The notes under the pieces are model-generated. The model was not told the origin of the DNA and did not search any database. It worked only from the letters and a program-made list of their open reading frames with translations. Of a DNA stretch of 64,000 nt, positions 37,501 to 46,214 are shown piece by piece. The translations under genes and the position numbers were made by a program. This DNA is from Streptomyces sp. adm13(2018) (GTDB taxonomy: Bacteria > Actinomycetota > Actinomycetes > Streptomycetales > Streptomycetaceae): positions 1,237,392-1,301,391 of the forward strand of contig NZ_RDBH01000141.1 of NCBI RefSeq assembly GCF_008042145.1. The letters run 5' to 3'. How positions within the stretch are numbered: the first letter of the stretch is position 1; each line of letters starts with the position of its first letter.

Positions 37501-38206
37501 TCTGGCGTCCTTCGCCGACGACCCTGAAGCCGAACTCCTCGTGGCGCCCCTCCTCGCTGTCGAGCGAGGCCACAACATTCTGACGGTCCCACAACGGCCG
37601 GGCGAGGAACGAGTCGCCGCATTCGGAACGGTGTTCTTCCTGGTTCGCCCGCACCCGCGTCCGGACGACCTTTCCCTCGCGGTTTTCGCGATCAACGACT
37701 GGGCCACCCGCTTCGTTCGTGACCAACCGGGCCTTGCCCAGGGCACCTTCAGCGAGCTGGTGGGCAAGGCGGACGATCTCGATGAAGCGGGGGGCGCCTT
37801 CCGGACGACCGCGCGCGGAGTGTGGCGACATCTGCTGTCGCGGCCCTACATCTACTCGATGCTGTCCGACGCCGAGAAGAGGTCCTTCGCCTGGGACCAA
37901 CTGGTCACCATTTGGCAGGTCATCGGGCGACTGGTGCGTGGCGGTGTACCCGCTCGGGTCGTCTTCGTCGACGCGGCCTTCGCGCCCCGGCTCGCCGCGT
38001 CACGAGCCCGCGCGACGTCATCAGGCCGCCGCCCGCGATGGCACAAGGATCCCGGGCTCCTCGTAGCGCTGCGCGGTGTGCTGGCTCCCTACTTCAGCGC
38101 GGACCGTGCCCACCAGGTGTTCCCTGACCCTGCTGACCCCTCGCTGGTCAGGCTGCTCTATCGCCCGTTGTACGAGGCGTTGTGCGGCATCGAAACCGAC
38201 TGCTGA
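34502..38206 (+). CDS. DinG/XPD-type helicase of the pPIWI-RE module
   Basis: 1234-aa helicase. Walker A is GMVGAGKST with Lys near 264 and motif II is VDEAD near 479-483. Between them lie several cysteines (CPLDAL, APCGALHP, ACPVWSACPRH) placed like the Fe-S domain of DinG/XPD helicases. Acidic, low-complexity insertions (EDEDELFEDEEG) occur near 600. The C-terminal lobe carries VLLMSGTSW and LVGSYREASSTADLL, in the position of SF2 helicase domain 2. ATG 34502 has GGAG six bases upstream; ATG 34490 is in frame and weaker. The product probably unwinds or loads nucleic acid for pPIWI-RE, as proposed for the family. The coding frame is intact. Confidence 0.87.
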   Translation: MRDRSSWYKQLARDLSPWPEEHAATKPAMLCQVELGLRLLENLQPGRDAAGVWVLLGGYPFAQAAGLVTGPDDRVALTAARHLLWPMRRRRMWEQSLEAYLELPERLRAYRVPPGGGPARRVIPPAASHRFAVYDAALGSLPEFSTNPLPQAEAGTYRFMDRRRYSSVTVPAELVLEPAPGHDLRAGRPGPSGPIEIPLTELAATAEWMDEEERRRTLAPGNWANRLDRLELDTRTAGGVEFAKADALPLDQLTHLVGMVGAGKSTLMTLIAVWAYHRKLRITLVVGDVAEQLTLTELFRGFGLRAALVQGGTTRQQHTQRLHRRMAARGKHSLLAHTDRAFAHLSTACPLDALRGLEAPEPLRHADAPCGALHPAHQRTAVPEEAAAARATRELERARGLRPHDRGTETPEDEELRDPHACPVWSACPRHSAARDLVDALIWVANPASLVQTAVPRQLNAERLRYMELACLRSDIMIVDEADRVQMQLDQMFAPSATLVTTGPESWLDQLQTHEIAELARQGRLQLSDRDVERWSAALDVVGSAADRLYAMLIGDERLRDWVQIDYFSAWTLQEKLLHAWYPLHRAPSDGDFEADQGIEDEDELFEDEEGLGSRTAEAESAADEPWAARRDEVTKLFDVFRDDPLGDRGPHGTVADGLAHLAHDLLHTLNEKLTRRRVRVLLDRLLEGAPTPAQRSMPRPPEGRTPDPEQIPFSEEWLELNALRLEFTLVLAALHQRLDRVTFLWPQVEAALRLDAGGHELTRRPPLDYAPLLPEAPMGNVLGFQYLLDERGRAPDREGRRTGTLRFFRCAGVGRELLLSLPQLGADPGRHRSGPHVLLMSGTSWAGTSTRAHVLAPVQAVLKPQPQALDSIRRTVFRTEFLYDDAGQPIRLSGQDPEKRPDVLRLLVHKLARPGRDGSPSPLQHELAQIADERRRRALLLVGSYREASSTADLLDEIPRWRGRVRVLAADDAELDAAINGEVPAGTPATGAGAVRRGDLASFADDPEAELLVAPLLAVERGHNILTVPQRPGEERVAAFGTVFFLVRPHPRPDDLSLAVFAINDWATRFVRDQPGLAQGTFSELVGKADDLDEAGGAFRTTARGVWRHLLSRPYIYSMLSDAEKRSFAWDQLVTIWQVIGRLVRGGVPARVVFVDAAFAPRLAASRARATSSGRRPRWHKDPGLLVALRGVLAPYFSADRAHQVFPDPADPSLVRLLYRPLYEALCGIETDC

Positions 38207-38252
38207 ACCGAATCCCCGACCCCGAAGCCACGACAGCATTTGGAGAACCGAC

Positions 38253-41200
38253 ATGTACCAGAGCATTCGGCGCGCCGCGTTCCATCTCGCCGAGGGCGCC
38301 GCACCGTGGACCGCAGACTTCCGCGCGCTCCGGTTTCCCGAGCACTGGCATGAGGGGCTCCTCGAACTGCACAACCATGGACGCACGGAGGAGGGGCAGC
38401 ACAAGAACATTCCCACCCGGCGCCTGGACGCTGTACTGCAGACCCTCGCGCCCGACGTGATCGTGAGACCGCGCCCACGGCCGCCCGTCGGGGACGGCCC
38501 CATGCCCGCCGAGGATTTCTGGATGTACCTGCCTGCCGATGTCTCGGACCCCCTGCCCCCCGACACGCTCGGGAAGCTCCTGGACGCCTGGCTGCGGACC
38601 CTGGGCCCCAGGGAAGCGGCCGAGGACCCGAAGTTCCGTTCCCGCCTGCTTGATTGCAGTGCTGAGCTGAAGCGGAACCTCCCGGGGTGGGAAGCGGTTC
38701 CGGGAGTGGATCTGCTGAATACCCGTGCGACATCAGGTGGAACTGCGGCGCCCGAGGCCAGGCAGTTCCAACTGGCCACCGATGCACTGGCGCGTCGCAT
38801 CCTTGCTCTCGACCCCTATCCGTTCGACGGCGGCGAGCTGCGTTTCCGGGCCCTGTCCCGAGGCCCCCGTGATCAAGGGGCAGAGCTGATGTCCCAACCG
38901 CTGCAACGCACCATCAAGCGCCAGGACTGGTGGTTCTCCATCGTCCTCAACATCTCCTTGCACACCACCCCGTTCGATCCCCGGCCCCGGCTTCACCTGC
39001 ACTGGGGTGTACGCCGCTGGGCCACGCACACCAGGTCCGACAACGGGCGCCTGCCTCTTCCGTACCGCGAGGCCACCACCGTCTACCTCCGGCCCAAGAT
39101 TCCCTGGCTGCCCGGAGCGCCGGCCACCCAGCGATATGCCCTGGCCCGTCTGAAGCGGGATCGCGCCACCGACACCTACTCGTGGGTCGGGAACGACCCG
39201 GCGGGCATCCTGCACAGGCTCAGCGTTGCCGGGCATTTTCCTGACCCGGACCAACTCCTCAAGGATCCGAGCGTGTGGATCGGCGACGGTACCGGTGTCA
39301 GGGCTGCCGTGGTCCACAGCGCGCGCATGGGCGTCCACGAGGTCGGCCGTGGCATCATGCCTAACCAGACGGCCGAGCTGACCGCATGGGCGGAACAGGC
39401 TCTGCCCGAGGGGGTGGCACGTATCCCTGACCTGTTCCGTGGCCGGGGCAAGGGCATCGGTGCTCCTGAGAACCGTCGGCCGAAACCCAAGGACACGGAG
39501 AAGAAGGCGGAGGAACTGCGAGCTGCCCATGCCCGGCGGACTGCGCTCGCTGCCTTGTCCCGCCTCACGGGACTCGCCACCGAGCGGGACGGTCTGCCAG
39601 TGGTGGAAGCCAGACTCTTGTGGCAGACAGCAGAGCTGCGGCGTGAGGCCGTGGAGGCATTCGCCGGTGTCCTTGGTCTGGACGGTGATGGGGGAGTGAG
39701 TGGAGCGGCGGCGGTGGACCAGGCGTTCGACGACGCGCGGCCGGGTGCACCTGTGGTCCTGGAATGGCAGACGCCAGAGCTCGTACTGAGACTGCGCTGC
39801 CTTCCCCTGGTCGATGGGCTCGGCGACCGTCTGGCCTTCGACACAGCCGTCAAGGGCAAAGGAGCCCGAATTGCCGCTGCCGTCACGGTGCGGCGTCGCG
39901 ACCTCCGCGAGTGGGTGAGGGGAGACGGCGCCGATCCGTCCTGCCCCGGACTAGCTCTGGTCGAGATCGCACACCGCAGCACCTTCCGACCGAGAGAGAC
40001 GGATCCCAAGTTCGCCATCCGGCTCGGGTGCGCCGACGCGGGGTTGCTCACCCAGTTCGTCGTCACCCCATCCACGGACCGGCAGATCAAGAACGCCGAC
40101 AATCTGGAGCACCGTGCCCAAAATGCGTGGCTCGACGGACTGCGCCAACTCGGCGTTCGCGTTCTGCCCCAGCACACGCTGGGCGGTGACCTCCCGGAGG
40201 GACTGCAGTACGCCGCGGTGTGGATGGTCAAGCGCCGTAAGGACGGTCCCACCCGGCTGCCGAAGCATCTTCCGGTTGCGGTGCGCGTTACTCCGATTCC
40301 TGCGACGCAAGGGCTCGCGGTCGTTCGCGGCTGGGACGACGACGCCTGTGACTGGATTCCCTATCCCCGTTTTCTCCTGGGGCTGGTGAGGAAGGCGGAG
40401 ATCGATACGGATGCGTACACCGATCCTGATCCGATCATCCCCGGTCAGCGCGATGTCACGAGTACCAACGGGACTCCCGTCACGGTCAAGCAGTGGCGCA
40501 CCAATCTGGCGGAGCAGCGTCGAGAGACCGCGAGCTTTCTTCAACGCATGCTGCACTCATTGCGGGGAGATCCCACGGTGCTCATCACCCATGCCCAGAA
40601 CAGCAGGCTTCACTGGCCCTGGCTGCAAGACGGTCAGACAGTCCGTGACCTTCTCAAGACGGGTCACGCGCCGGCCGCGCGCTTCGACAACGAGCTCCGC
40701 CTCGTGCGAGTACGAGGACGAGGCGGCCGGGAGACCGCGCAGTGGTGGGGCTTGGCTGCGCCGGGCAAGCCCCATGGTCAGCCGGCCGGCTTCTGGGCGG
40801 AAGTGGTGGGCGACGGTGAGCGGCGGTCACCACACGAAAGGGTCTTCTACAGCACGACAGAGCGCCCTGGCTCGTTTGCGATCTCACCGGCGCTCGACCG
40901 TGTCGCCACGCGGATCAACGCCGCTGGACATCTGACGTCTCAGGCGGGGACCGGGGCCTGGAACCCGGCACTTGTCGAAATTGCCGTACTCGGCTGTCAC
41001 CCGGGTGAGGACGCTCCTGGGCCGGCTTCCGACGGGCCTGACGAACCGGAAGCAATTGCCCTGGCGATGCACCAACTCCGCCAGGCCCCGGACTACCCAG
41101 TGGCGCTGTCCCTTCCGTTGCCACTCCACCTTGCGGGCCTTGCCCAGGCGTACGTGTTGCCGATGTTCTCGTCGGATGACCCCGGCGTGGAGGAGCCCGG

Positions 41201-41330
41201 GGACGGATCCACGGTGGCAGCTACGGACGGGGACAACGACGATCGTTTGCATGACGCGGATCCTGACCTCACCGAGGCAGCTGGATTGTCTGCCGAACCT
41301 GACGAACTCGAACAGCTCTCGCTCTTTTGA
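38253..41330 (+). CDS. pPIWI-RE Argonaute-like protein
   Basis: 1025-aa protein of the prokaryotic PIWI-RE family: an N-terminal X-type region (about 1-350), a MID-like region, and a C-terminal RNase H/PIWI fold (about 750-1000). The last contains TVLITHAQNSR, the block GSFAISPALDRVATRI and the strand NPALVEIAVL, whose Glu fits the conserved R/E pair that names the family. Proposed role, from comparative work, is guide-directed or R-loop-directed defence together with the helicase and REase upstream. GGAGAA precedes ATG 38253. The protein ends exactly in EQLSLF, a textbook beta-sliding-clamp-binding peptide after an acidic linker. A terminator hairpin follows the gene. Confidence 0.88.
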   Translation: MYQSIRRAAFHLAEGAAPWTADFRALRFPEHWHEGLLELHNHGRTEEGQHKNIPTRRLDAVLQTLAPDVIVRPRPRPPVGDGPMPAEDFWMYLPADVSDPLPPDTLGKLLDAWLRTLGPREAAEDPKFRSRLLDCSAELKRNLPGWEAVPGVDLLNTRATSGGTAAPEARQFQLATDALARRILALDPYPFDGGELRFRALSRGPRDQGAELMSQPLQRTIKRQDWWFSIVLNISLHTTPFDPRPRLHLHWGVRRWATHTRSDNGRLPLPYREATTVYLRPKIPWLPGAPATQRYALARLKRDRATDTYSWVGNDPAGILHRLSVAGHFPDPDQLLKDPSVWIGDGTGVRAAVVHSARMGVHEVGRGIMPNQTAELTAWAEQALPEGVARIPDLFRGRGKGIGAPENRRPKPKDTEKKAEELRAAHARRTALAALSRLTGLATERDGLPVVEARLLWQTAELRREAVEAFAGVLGLDGDGGVSGAAAVDQAFDDARPGAPVVLEWQTPELVLRLRCLPLVDGLGDRLAFDTAVKGKGARIAAAVTVRRRDLREWVRGDGADPSCPGLALVEIAHRSTFRPRETDPKFAIRLGCADAGLLTQFVVTPSTDRQIKNADNLEHRAQNAWLDGLRQLGVRVLPQHTLGGDLPEGLQYAAVWMVKRRKDGPTRLPKHLPVAVRVTPIPATQGLAVVRGWDDDACDWIPYPRFLLGLVRKAEIDTDAYTDPDPIIPGQRDVTSTNGTPVTVKQWRTNLAEQRRETASFLQRMLHSLRGDPTVLITHAQNSRLHWPWLQDGQTVRDLLKTGHAPAARFDNELRLVRVRGRGGRETAQWWGLAAPGKPHGQPAGFWAEVVGDGERRSPHERVFYSTTERPGSFAISPALDRVATRINAAGHLTSQAGTGAWNPALVEIAVLGCHPGEDAPGPASDGPDEPEAIALAMHQLRQAPDYPVALSLPLPLHLAGLAQAYVLPMFSSDDPGVEEPGDGSTVAATDGDNDDRLHDADPDLTEAAGLSAEPDELEQLSLF

Positions 41331-41343
41331 TCTCGGTTTCGTG

Positions 41344-41369
41344 CCCCGGCGGGACGTCTCTCGCCGGGG
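41344..41369 (+). terminator. Terminator after the pPIWI-RE operon
   Basis: CCCCGGCG (41344-41351) pairs perfectly with 41362-41369 around a 10-nt loop, followed by a short T/C-rich stretch. It lies 14 bases past the pPIWI-RE stop and marks the right end of the defence island. Confidence 0.7.
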
Positions 41370-41539
41370 TTCTCTCTGGGGGTACGCCAAGCCACATCTC
41401 TGACTCTCTCGGCTTTCCCCACAACACCGTCCCGGCGGGGGCGACGGATGCCGATGCCCGACACGCCTCCGCCGCCACGGAGTACCACCCCGGCCCGGTG
41501 TCGACGACAGAGCCTTTCCCTGGACCTCACCGTGTATAG

Positions 41540-41966
<427 letters not shown>

Positions 41967-41980
41967 CGGTCCCGCAGCCG

Positions 41981-42340
41981 TGACGCTCGTGTGACGCTCT
42001 GGGGGCTAAAGTAGCAGGACGCGAGGACCAGAAAGCGGTCTTGACCAGGGGTTTCTCCCGTTCCGTCTCCTGCGACACCTTTCCGATGACGCACCACGTG
42101 GAGTGCGTCGCGATCCTGGAGCCGGCCTCAAAGGGATCCTGACCTGCCGTTTCTCCGAGTGTGCGTGATGGGCGTTACGTGCGTGAGGCGCGATATCTTG
42201 ACGCAGATTCGACGCACGTGACGCACGTTTGACGCACGAATGGCGCGGCGTCTGATGGGTCGTCATGCGGGGCACTGGCTGCTGAGCTGTTGGCTACCCC
42301 GGCCTCATTCGCTTCTCGGTAGTGACGTTCCGTGACGCTC
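41981..42340. repeat. Cluster of TGACGC-type repeats, four in helical phase
   Basis: GACGCA(C) units occur at 42200, 42211, 42221 and 42231, 10-11 bp apart. Paired TGACGCTC or TGACGTTC copies lie at 41981/41992 and 42323/42332. The spacing puts successive copies on one DNA face, as in iterons or multi-site operators. The function is unknown. Confidence 0.5.
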
Positions 42341-42365
42341 GGTGGGGTGTCCGGTGCGTGTTCCG

Positions 42366-42725
42366 TCAGAGGCCGTAGGGACTCCAGTCCCCGAGAAGCG
42401 GCCTGAGATCGTCGACTCGCGGTGCGGGGATGTCGGGGAGCGGGGGCGGTGTGTTCAGGGGGTTGAGGCGCTCCACGCGTGCTGTTGGCCAGTCGATCCA
42501 TGCTTCGGCTTCGGTCCTGGTCTGACCGGGGGGCATGGCCTCGCGGCCCCGTGGCCGAAAGGCGCAGAGGGTGACCGAGATGCGTCCAATGCCCACGGCC
42601 TCTTGGAGCGCGCCGGGACGCGACACGCGCCGGGCGCCGCCCCCGGTACCCGCATGGTCAGACGGGACATCGGTGCGGTCGGGTGTCCAGACGGTCCGGC
42701 GTCCCGCCTCCGCGTTCCATCGCAA
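42366..42725 (-). CDS. Doubtful hypothetical protein in the junction region
   Basis: Open frame of 119 codons on the minus strand. Its C-terminal part (PGQTRTEAEAWIDWPTARV, then PDIPAPRVDDLRPLLG) reads like protein rather than shadow sequence, but I recognise no family and see no good ribosome site. Nothing else covers 41970-42824, so this may be a relic of a mobile element. Confidence 0.25.
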   Translation of the reverse strand: MRWNAEAGRRTVWTPDRTDVPSDHAGTGGGARRVSRPGALQEAVGIGRISVTLCAFRPRGREAMPPGQTRTEAEAWIDWPTARVERLNPLNTPPPLPDIPAPRVDDLRPLLGDWSPYGL

Positions 42726-42824
42726 TCACCCGAAAGTGATCTTGCCAGCCCTTCCCTGTCTGTGACTTGCTGGATTCGTACGATGACCGCTTGTAGTTGG
42801 CGGTCGCCGACCGAAGGGACGACC

Positions 42825-44348
42825 ATGGGGACTCCCCAAGAAGACGCAAGCGGCGAGGACTTCGCGCCTCCCGTCACCACAGTCGCAGGGACGGGAACCG
42901 CAGGGTCCGCGGGGGACGGCGGGCCCGCCGTCGCAGCCCAGTTGAACCGCCCCTACGGCATCGCGGTGGACAGCACCGGAACCCTGTACTTCTCCGACTA
43001 CAGCGGCCACCGGGTCCGGAAGATCACTACGGACGGGAAGATCAGCACGGTGGCGGGGACCGGGACGGCGGGCTTCCGGGGTGATGGCGGCCCCGCCGAA
43101 GCGGCCCAGCTGCACGCACCGCGCGAGGTGGCGGTGGACGGTGCCGGCGCCCTCTACATCGCCGACTCCAACAACCACCGGATCCGGAAGGTGACGGCCG
43201 ACGGGAAGATCAGCACGGTCGCCGGCACGGGCGCCGCGGGGTTTAGGGGCGACGGCGGCCCCGCCACCGCCGGCCAGCTGAATCTTCCGTTGGGGGTGGC
43301 GGTGGACAGCACCGGCAACCTCTACATCGCCGACTACTACAACCACCGGGTGCGGAAGGTGGCGGCGGACGGGACGATCAGCACGGTCGCGGGGAACGGG
43401 ACCGCGGGTGCCAAGGGAGATGGCGGTCCAGCGGTCGCTGCCCAGCTGAACGGCCTGCACGGAGTCGCGGTGGATGGCGCGGGCGAGCTCTACATCGCCG
43501 ACAACAAGAACCACCGGGTCCGGAAGGTGACGGCGGACGGGAAGATCAGCACGGTCGCCGGCACGGGCGTCGCGGGCTTCGGCGGTGACGACGGCCCCGC
43601 TGTCTCAGCCAAGCTGCACTTCCCGGTAGGGGTGATGGTGGACAGCGCCGGCACCCTCTACGTCTCCGACTACAGCAACCACCGGGTGCGGAAGGTGACG
43701 GCGGACGGGAAGATCAGCACGGTCGCCGGCACGGGCGTCGCGGGCTTCGGCGGTGACGACGGCCCGCCCGCCTCCGCCCAGTTGAACGGCCCGCGCAAGA
43801 TGGCGGTGGACTGCGTCGACACCCTCTACATCACCGACCACCTCAACAACCGGATCCGGAAGATCGCGTCGGTGAGGACGGCCGGGCTGCCCGACTCGGG
43901 CACGGTGGTCTCCTGGGCCAACGTCCGCAGCAGGCTGCGGATGGCGGTCCACCGCGAATCGACCAAGGACGGGGCCGAGATCCATCAGTCCCTCGCCGTC
44001 CCCAGGGACCACCAGCGGTGGCGGCTGGTCGCGGCGGGGCAGGAGGACGGCGATGTCCTGTACCGGATCGAGAACGTGCGCAGCGGGAAGGTCCTGGAGG
44101 TCCTCGGAGCGCAGGAGATGGCCGGGGCGGTGGTCGCGCAACGGGCCTACGAGGGCGGTGACGCCCACCACCAGCACTGGAGGCTGATCCCGGTGGCCGC
44201 CGCGAACGGCACCCCGGCGGTGTACGAGATCGCGAACCGGCACAGCGGTCTGCTGCTGCGGGTCGACACCAATGCCCGGACGGCCGTAAAGCAGCACGGG
44301 TCAGAGGGCGACCACCGGGAACGGCAGTGGCAGCTGCTTCCCGTCTAG
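42825..44348 (+). CDS. NHL six-bladed beta-propeller with ricin-type lectin domain
   Basis: 507-aa protein. Residues about 15-345 hold six NHL repeats of roughly 54 residues (VAGTGTAGFRGDGGPA..AQL....VAVD..G.LYIAD..NHRVRKV), enough for one closed propeller. The rest is a ricin-B-like beta-trefoil with QxW-type motifs (HQRWRLV, HQHWRLI, ERQWQLL). AAGGGA precedes ATG 42825. There is no signal peptide, so it is cytosolic or exported by another route. Propeller plus trefoil suggests carbohydrate or surface binding. The trefoil resembles that of the FG-GAP protein at 47.2 kb, linking both ends of the toxin-like locus. Confidence 0.88.
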   Translation: MGTPQEDASGEDFAPPVTTVAGTGTAGSAGDGGPAVAAQLNRPYGIAVDSTGTLYFSDYSGHRVRKITTDGKISTVAGTGTAGFRGDGGPAEAAQLHAPREVAVDGAGALYIADSNNHRIRKVTADGKISTVAGTGAAGFRGDGGPATAGQLNLPLGVAVDSTGNLYIADYYNHRVRKVAADGTISTVAGNGTAGAKGDGGPAVAAQLNGLHGVAVDGAGELYIADNKNHRVRKVTADGKISTVAGTGVAGFGGDDGPAVSAKLHFPVGVMVDSAGTLYVSDYSNHRVRKVTADGKISTVAGTGVAGFGGDDGPPASAQLNGPRKMAVDCVDTLYITDHLNNRIRKIASVRTAGLPDSGTVVSWANVRSRLRMAVHRESTKDGAEIHQSLAVPRDHQRWRLVAAGQEDGDVLYRIENVRSGKVLEVLGAQEMAGAVVAQRAYEGGDAHHQHWRLIPVAAANGTPAVYEIANRHSGLLLRVDTNARTAVKQHGSEGDHRERQWQLLPV

Positions 44349-44354
44349 CGCCCG

Positions 44355-44390
44355 CGTGGGGGCAGGGACGGTCTCGTCCCTGCCCCCACG
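44355..44390. terminator. Bidirectional terminator between NHL gene and the small partner gene
   Basis: Perfect 16-bp inverted repeat (CGTGGGGGCAGGGACG at 44355-44370 paired with 44375-44390) with a four-base loop, between two convergent genes. Confidence 0.75.
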
Positions 44391-44416
44391 TGCCGCTCCG
44401 GCCCTCCCGGTGTGGG

Positions 44417-44923
44417 TCAGGACGGCTCTGGCGCGGTCGCCTTGGGCGCCTTGGGTGCCTCCGGGGCCTTGGGTGCTTCCGGGGTCTTGGGCGGCTTGCT
44501 GAAGTCGGTCTTCTTCGGCCTGCTCTCCAGGTCCTCGTCCTTCTGGAGGTCGCCGCGTTCCGTCACCGTCGCGCTCGCGTCCTGCATGCCCGCGGAAGCC
44601 GCCTTGGTGACTGAGCCGGGGTCCTGGGCGTACTGGGCCTGGTCGCCGGCGGACGCCTGGGTGGTCTGGATGAAGGAGCCGAGGAAGCCCAGGACGGCCC
44701 GTGCTTCGGGTGAGGTCTCCTGCACGATCTTCGCGCGGGAGGAGGCGCCGTGGATCGCGTTGTTGAACAGGCTGGGGTTCGTGTCGTCGTAGGTGCCGTC
44801 GTCGGAGTCCTCGAAGTCGACGTCCTCGCCCGGCTGGGGTTTCGTGCTGTCGGTGGTCACGGAGAAGAGCCCCGCGCCCTTGCCCGCGGAGTGGAAGATG
44901 TTGTCGAACACCACGGTCGTCAC
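44417..44923 (-). CDS. Hypothetical 168-aa protein downstream of the pore-former
   Basis: I do not recognise a family. The chain is acidic in the middle (GEDVDFEDSDDGTYDD) and ends in a Pro/Ala/Lys-rich tail with repeated PEAPKA units, probably disordered. It has no signal peptide or TM segment. It starts at GTG 44923, 31 bp after the pore-former stop and on the same strand, so it is probably co-transcribed. It may be a chaperone, immunity factor or second component of the toxin; position is the only basis. Confidence 0.7.
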   Translation of the reverse strand: MTTVVFDNIFHSAGKGAGLFSVTTDSTKPQPGEDVDFEDSDDGTYDDTNPSLFNNAIHGASSRAKIVQETSPEARAVLGFLGSFIQTTQASAGDQAQYAQDPGSVTKAASAGMQDASATVTERGDLQKDEDLESRPKKTDFSKPPKTPEAPKAPEAPKAPKATAPEPS

Positions 44924-44954
44924 CTCTGGTCGTTGTGGCGGCGGTGCCGCGCGG

Positions 44955-46049
44955 TCAGGGCTGCTTGTAGAGCGTCTGCTGGCTGACGGACAGGCTTTCG
45001 ACGTCGAGCAGGGTGTGATGGACGTCGAGGGCGGAGACGACCTCGGCCAGCCCCCGCATGCGGAAGCCGCCGGGTGCCAGGTCGATGTCGTTGATGTCGC
45101 GGGCGACCATCCGGCTCAGGCCGGGATAGGTGCCGGGCTGCGGCGGAGACAGGACCTTGACCGGCACCGCGTACTCCACCGCGAGCAGTCCCGAGAAGCT
45201 CACCGGGATCTCGTAGGTGTACTGCCTGCGGGTACGCCGCTGCGAGACGATGGTCTGCACGCGGGAGTTCGCCGGCACCTTGCCCGAGATCTGCGACTTC
45301 GAGGCCCAGCTGGTGTTCAGGGAACCTCCGACGGTGGCCGCGATGCCGAGGGCCAGTTGCGCGTTGAGCGACGCGTTGCCGGTGGCGCTTCCGGAGGTCG
45401 TGAAGCCCACCGAGTTGGTCATGGTGTTCGACGAGGAGTTCGTCGCGGAGCTGCTCGCGGACGTCTCGCTGGTGGTGGCGACGTCCGTGCCGATGCTGTC
45501 CTTGCTGTTCTTCTTGGTGATGGTTTCCCCGTTGCGGTTCGCCGTCCCGTTCTGGGAGGACGCGGCGAGCTGCGACTGCAGGTCCAGTCGGAGCTGGTTC
45601 TGCAACTGCAGTTGCAGCGAAGCGCCGACGCTGCCGCCGAAGGTGAGTTTGGCGTCCCCGTGGAGCGACCAGGTGACGCCGTTGGAGACGGTGAAGTCGA
45701 CCGCATCGGAGAAGCTCATCTCGGACTGACTGCGGTTCACATAGGTACGTGAGGAGAACGTGTCGGGCGGAGGCTGTCCGATGTCGCCCCGCACCTCGAT
45801 CAGCGGCTCCCCGAGATTCATGTAGGCGAGCCAGCCCAGCTCGAACGCGGTCCCCGTGAAGGTTCCGAAGCGCGACTTGTTCACTGAGAACCCGACGGGC
45901 TTGTGCTTCACACCGGAGGGGTCGACGTAGACCAGGTTGGGATGGTTCAGGATGGCCTGCCAGGTCTGCTCGATGTTGAGTTCCCGCAGGTTCTTCTTCG
46001 TCAGCGGCTGACGCTTGGCGTCTACCAGGCTGTATGCGGTGGAAGGCAT
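44955..46049 (-). CDS. Aerolysin/ETX-MTX2-like beta-pore-forming protein
   Basis: 364-aa protein, probably a beta-pore-former. Residues 1-110 are a head region. The rest is a long beta-rich part dominated by Ser, Thr, Asn and Gln with alternating polarity (TNSSSNTMTNSVGFTTSGSA), as in the pre-stem loop of aerolysin/epsilon-toxin proteins, then GTVPANSRV-type strand KVPANSRVQTIVSQ. No signal peptide is present, so release would need lysis or a special route. GAGG precedes ATG 46049. The family call rests on composition and strand pattern, not on a signature motif. It is divergent from a lectin-like gene. Confidence 0.65.
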   Translation of the reverse strand: MPSTAYSLVDAKRQPLTKKNLRELNIEQTWQAILNHPNLVYVDPSGVKHKPVGFSVNKSRFGTFTGTAFELGWLAYMNLGEPLIEVRGDIGQPPPDTFSSRTYVNRSQSEMSFSDAVDFTVSNGVTWSLHGDAKLTFGGSVGASLQLQLQNQLRLDLQSQLAASSQNGTANRNGETITKKNSKDSIGTDVATTSETSASSSATNSSSNTMTNSVGFTTSGSATGNASLNAQLALGIAATVGGSLNTSWASKSQISGKVPANSRVQTIVSQRRTRRQYTYEIPVSFSGLLAVEYAVPVKVLSPPQPGTYPGLSRMVARDINDIDLAPGGFRMRGLAEVVSALDVHHTLLDVESLSVSQQTLYKQP

Positions 46050-46178
46050 CTACCCGTCCTCGACTAATTCTGGCCGAACCGCGCTCGGTGAAATGTGAAC
46101 AGAAAAACCGCATGTTCCTCCGGTCGAAATTAACACGGCCGTTGCGAGCCCGAGAAGGTGAGTTACATCGCCGCACTC

Positions 46179-46214
46179 AATCGAGTGATCGATTTTCGGA
46201 AATTGAATCCGAAA
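46179..46214. promoter_or_regulatory. Two adjacent inverted repeats between pore-former and lectin genes
   Basis: In the AT-rich 327-bp divergent spacer 46050-46376, AATCGA-gtga-TCGATT (46179-46194) is followed by TTTCGGA-N7-TCCGAAA (46194-46214). Both are perfect and operator-sized. The rest of the spacer holds nothing else I can assign. Confidence 0.4.

Noticed and set aside
36032..37900. 622-codon minus-strand open frame
   Set aside because: Shadow of the DinG-type helicase, which has clear motifs on the plus strand.
38253..41330. Ordinary long prokaryotic Argonaute
   Set aside because: No PAZ domain and no DEDX tetrad could be traced; helicase and REase neighbours and the C-terminal Glu strand fit pPIWI-RE.
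42198..42239. CRISPR array
   Set aside because: Units are 10-11 bp apart without spacers of constant length, and there are no cas genes.
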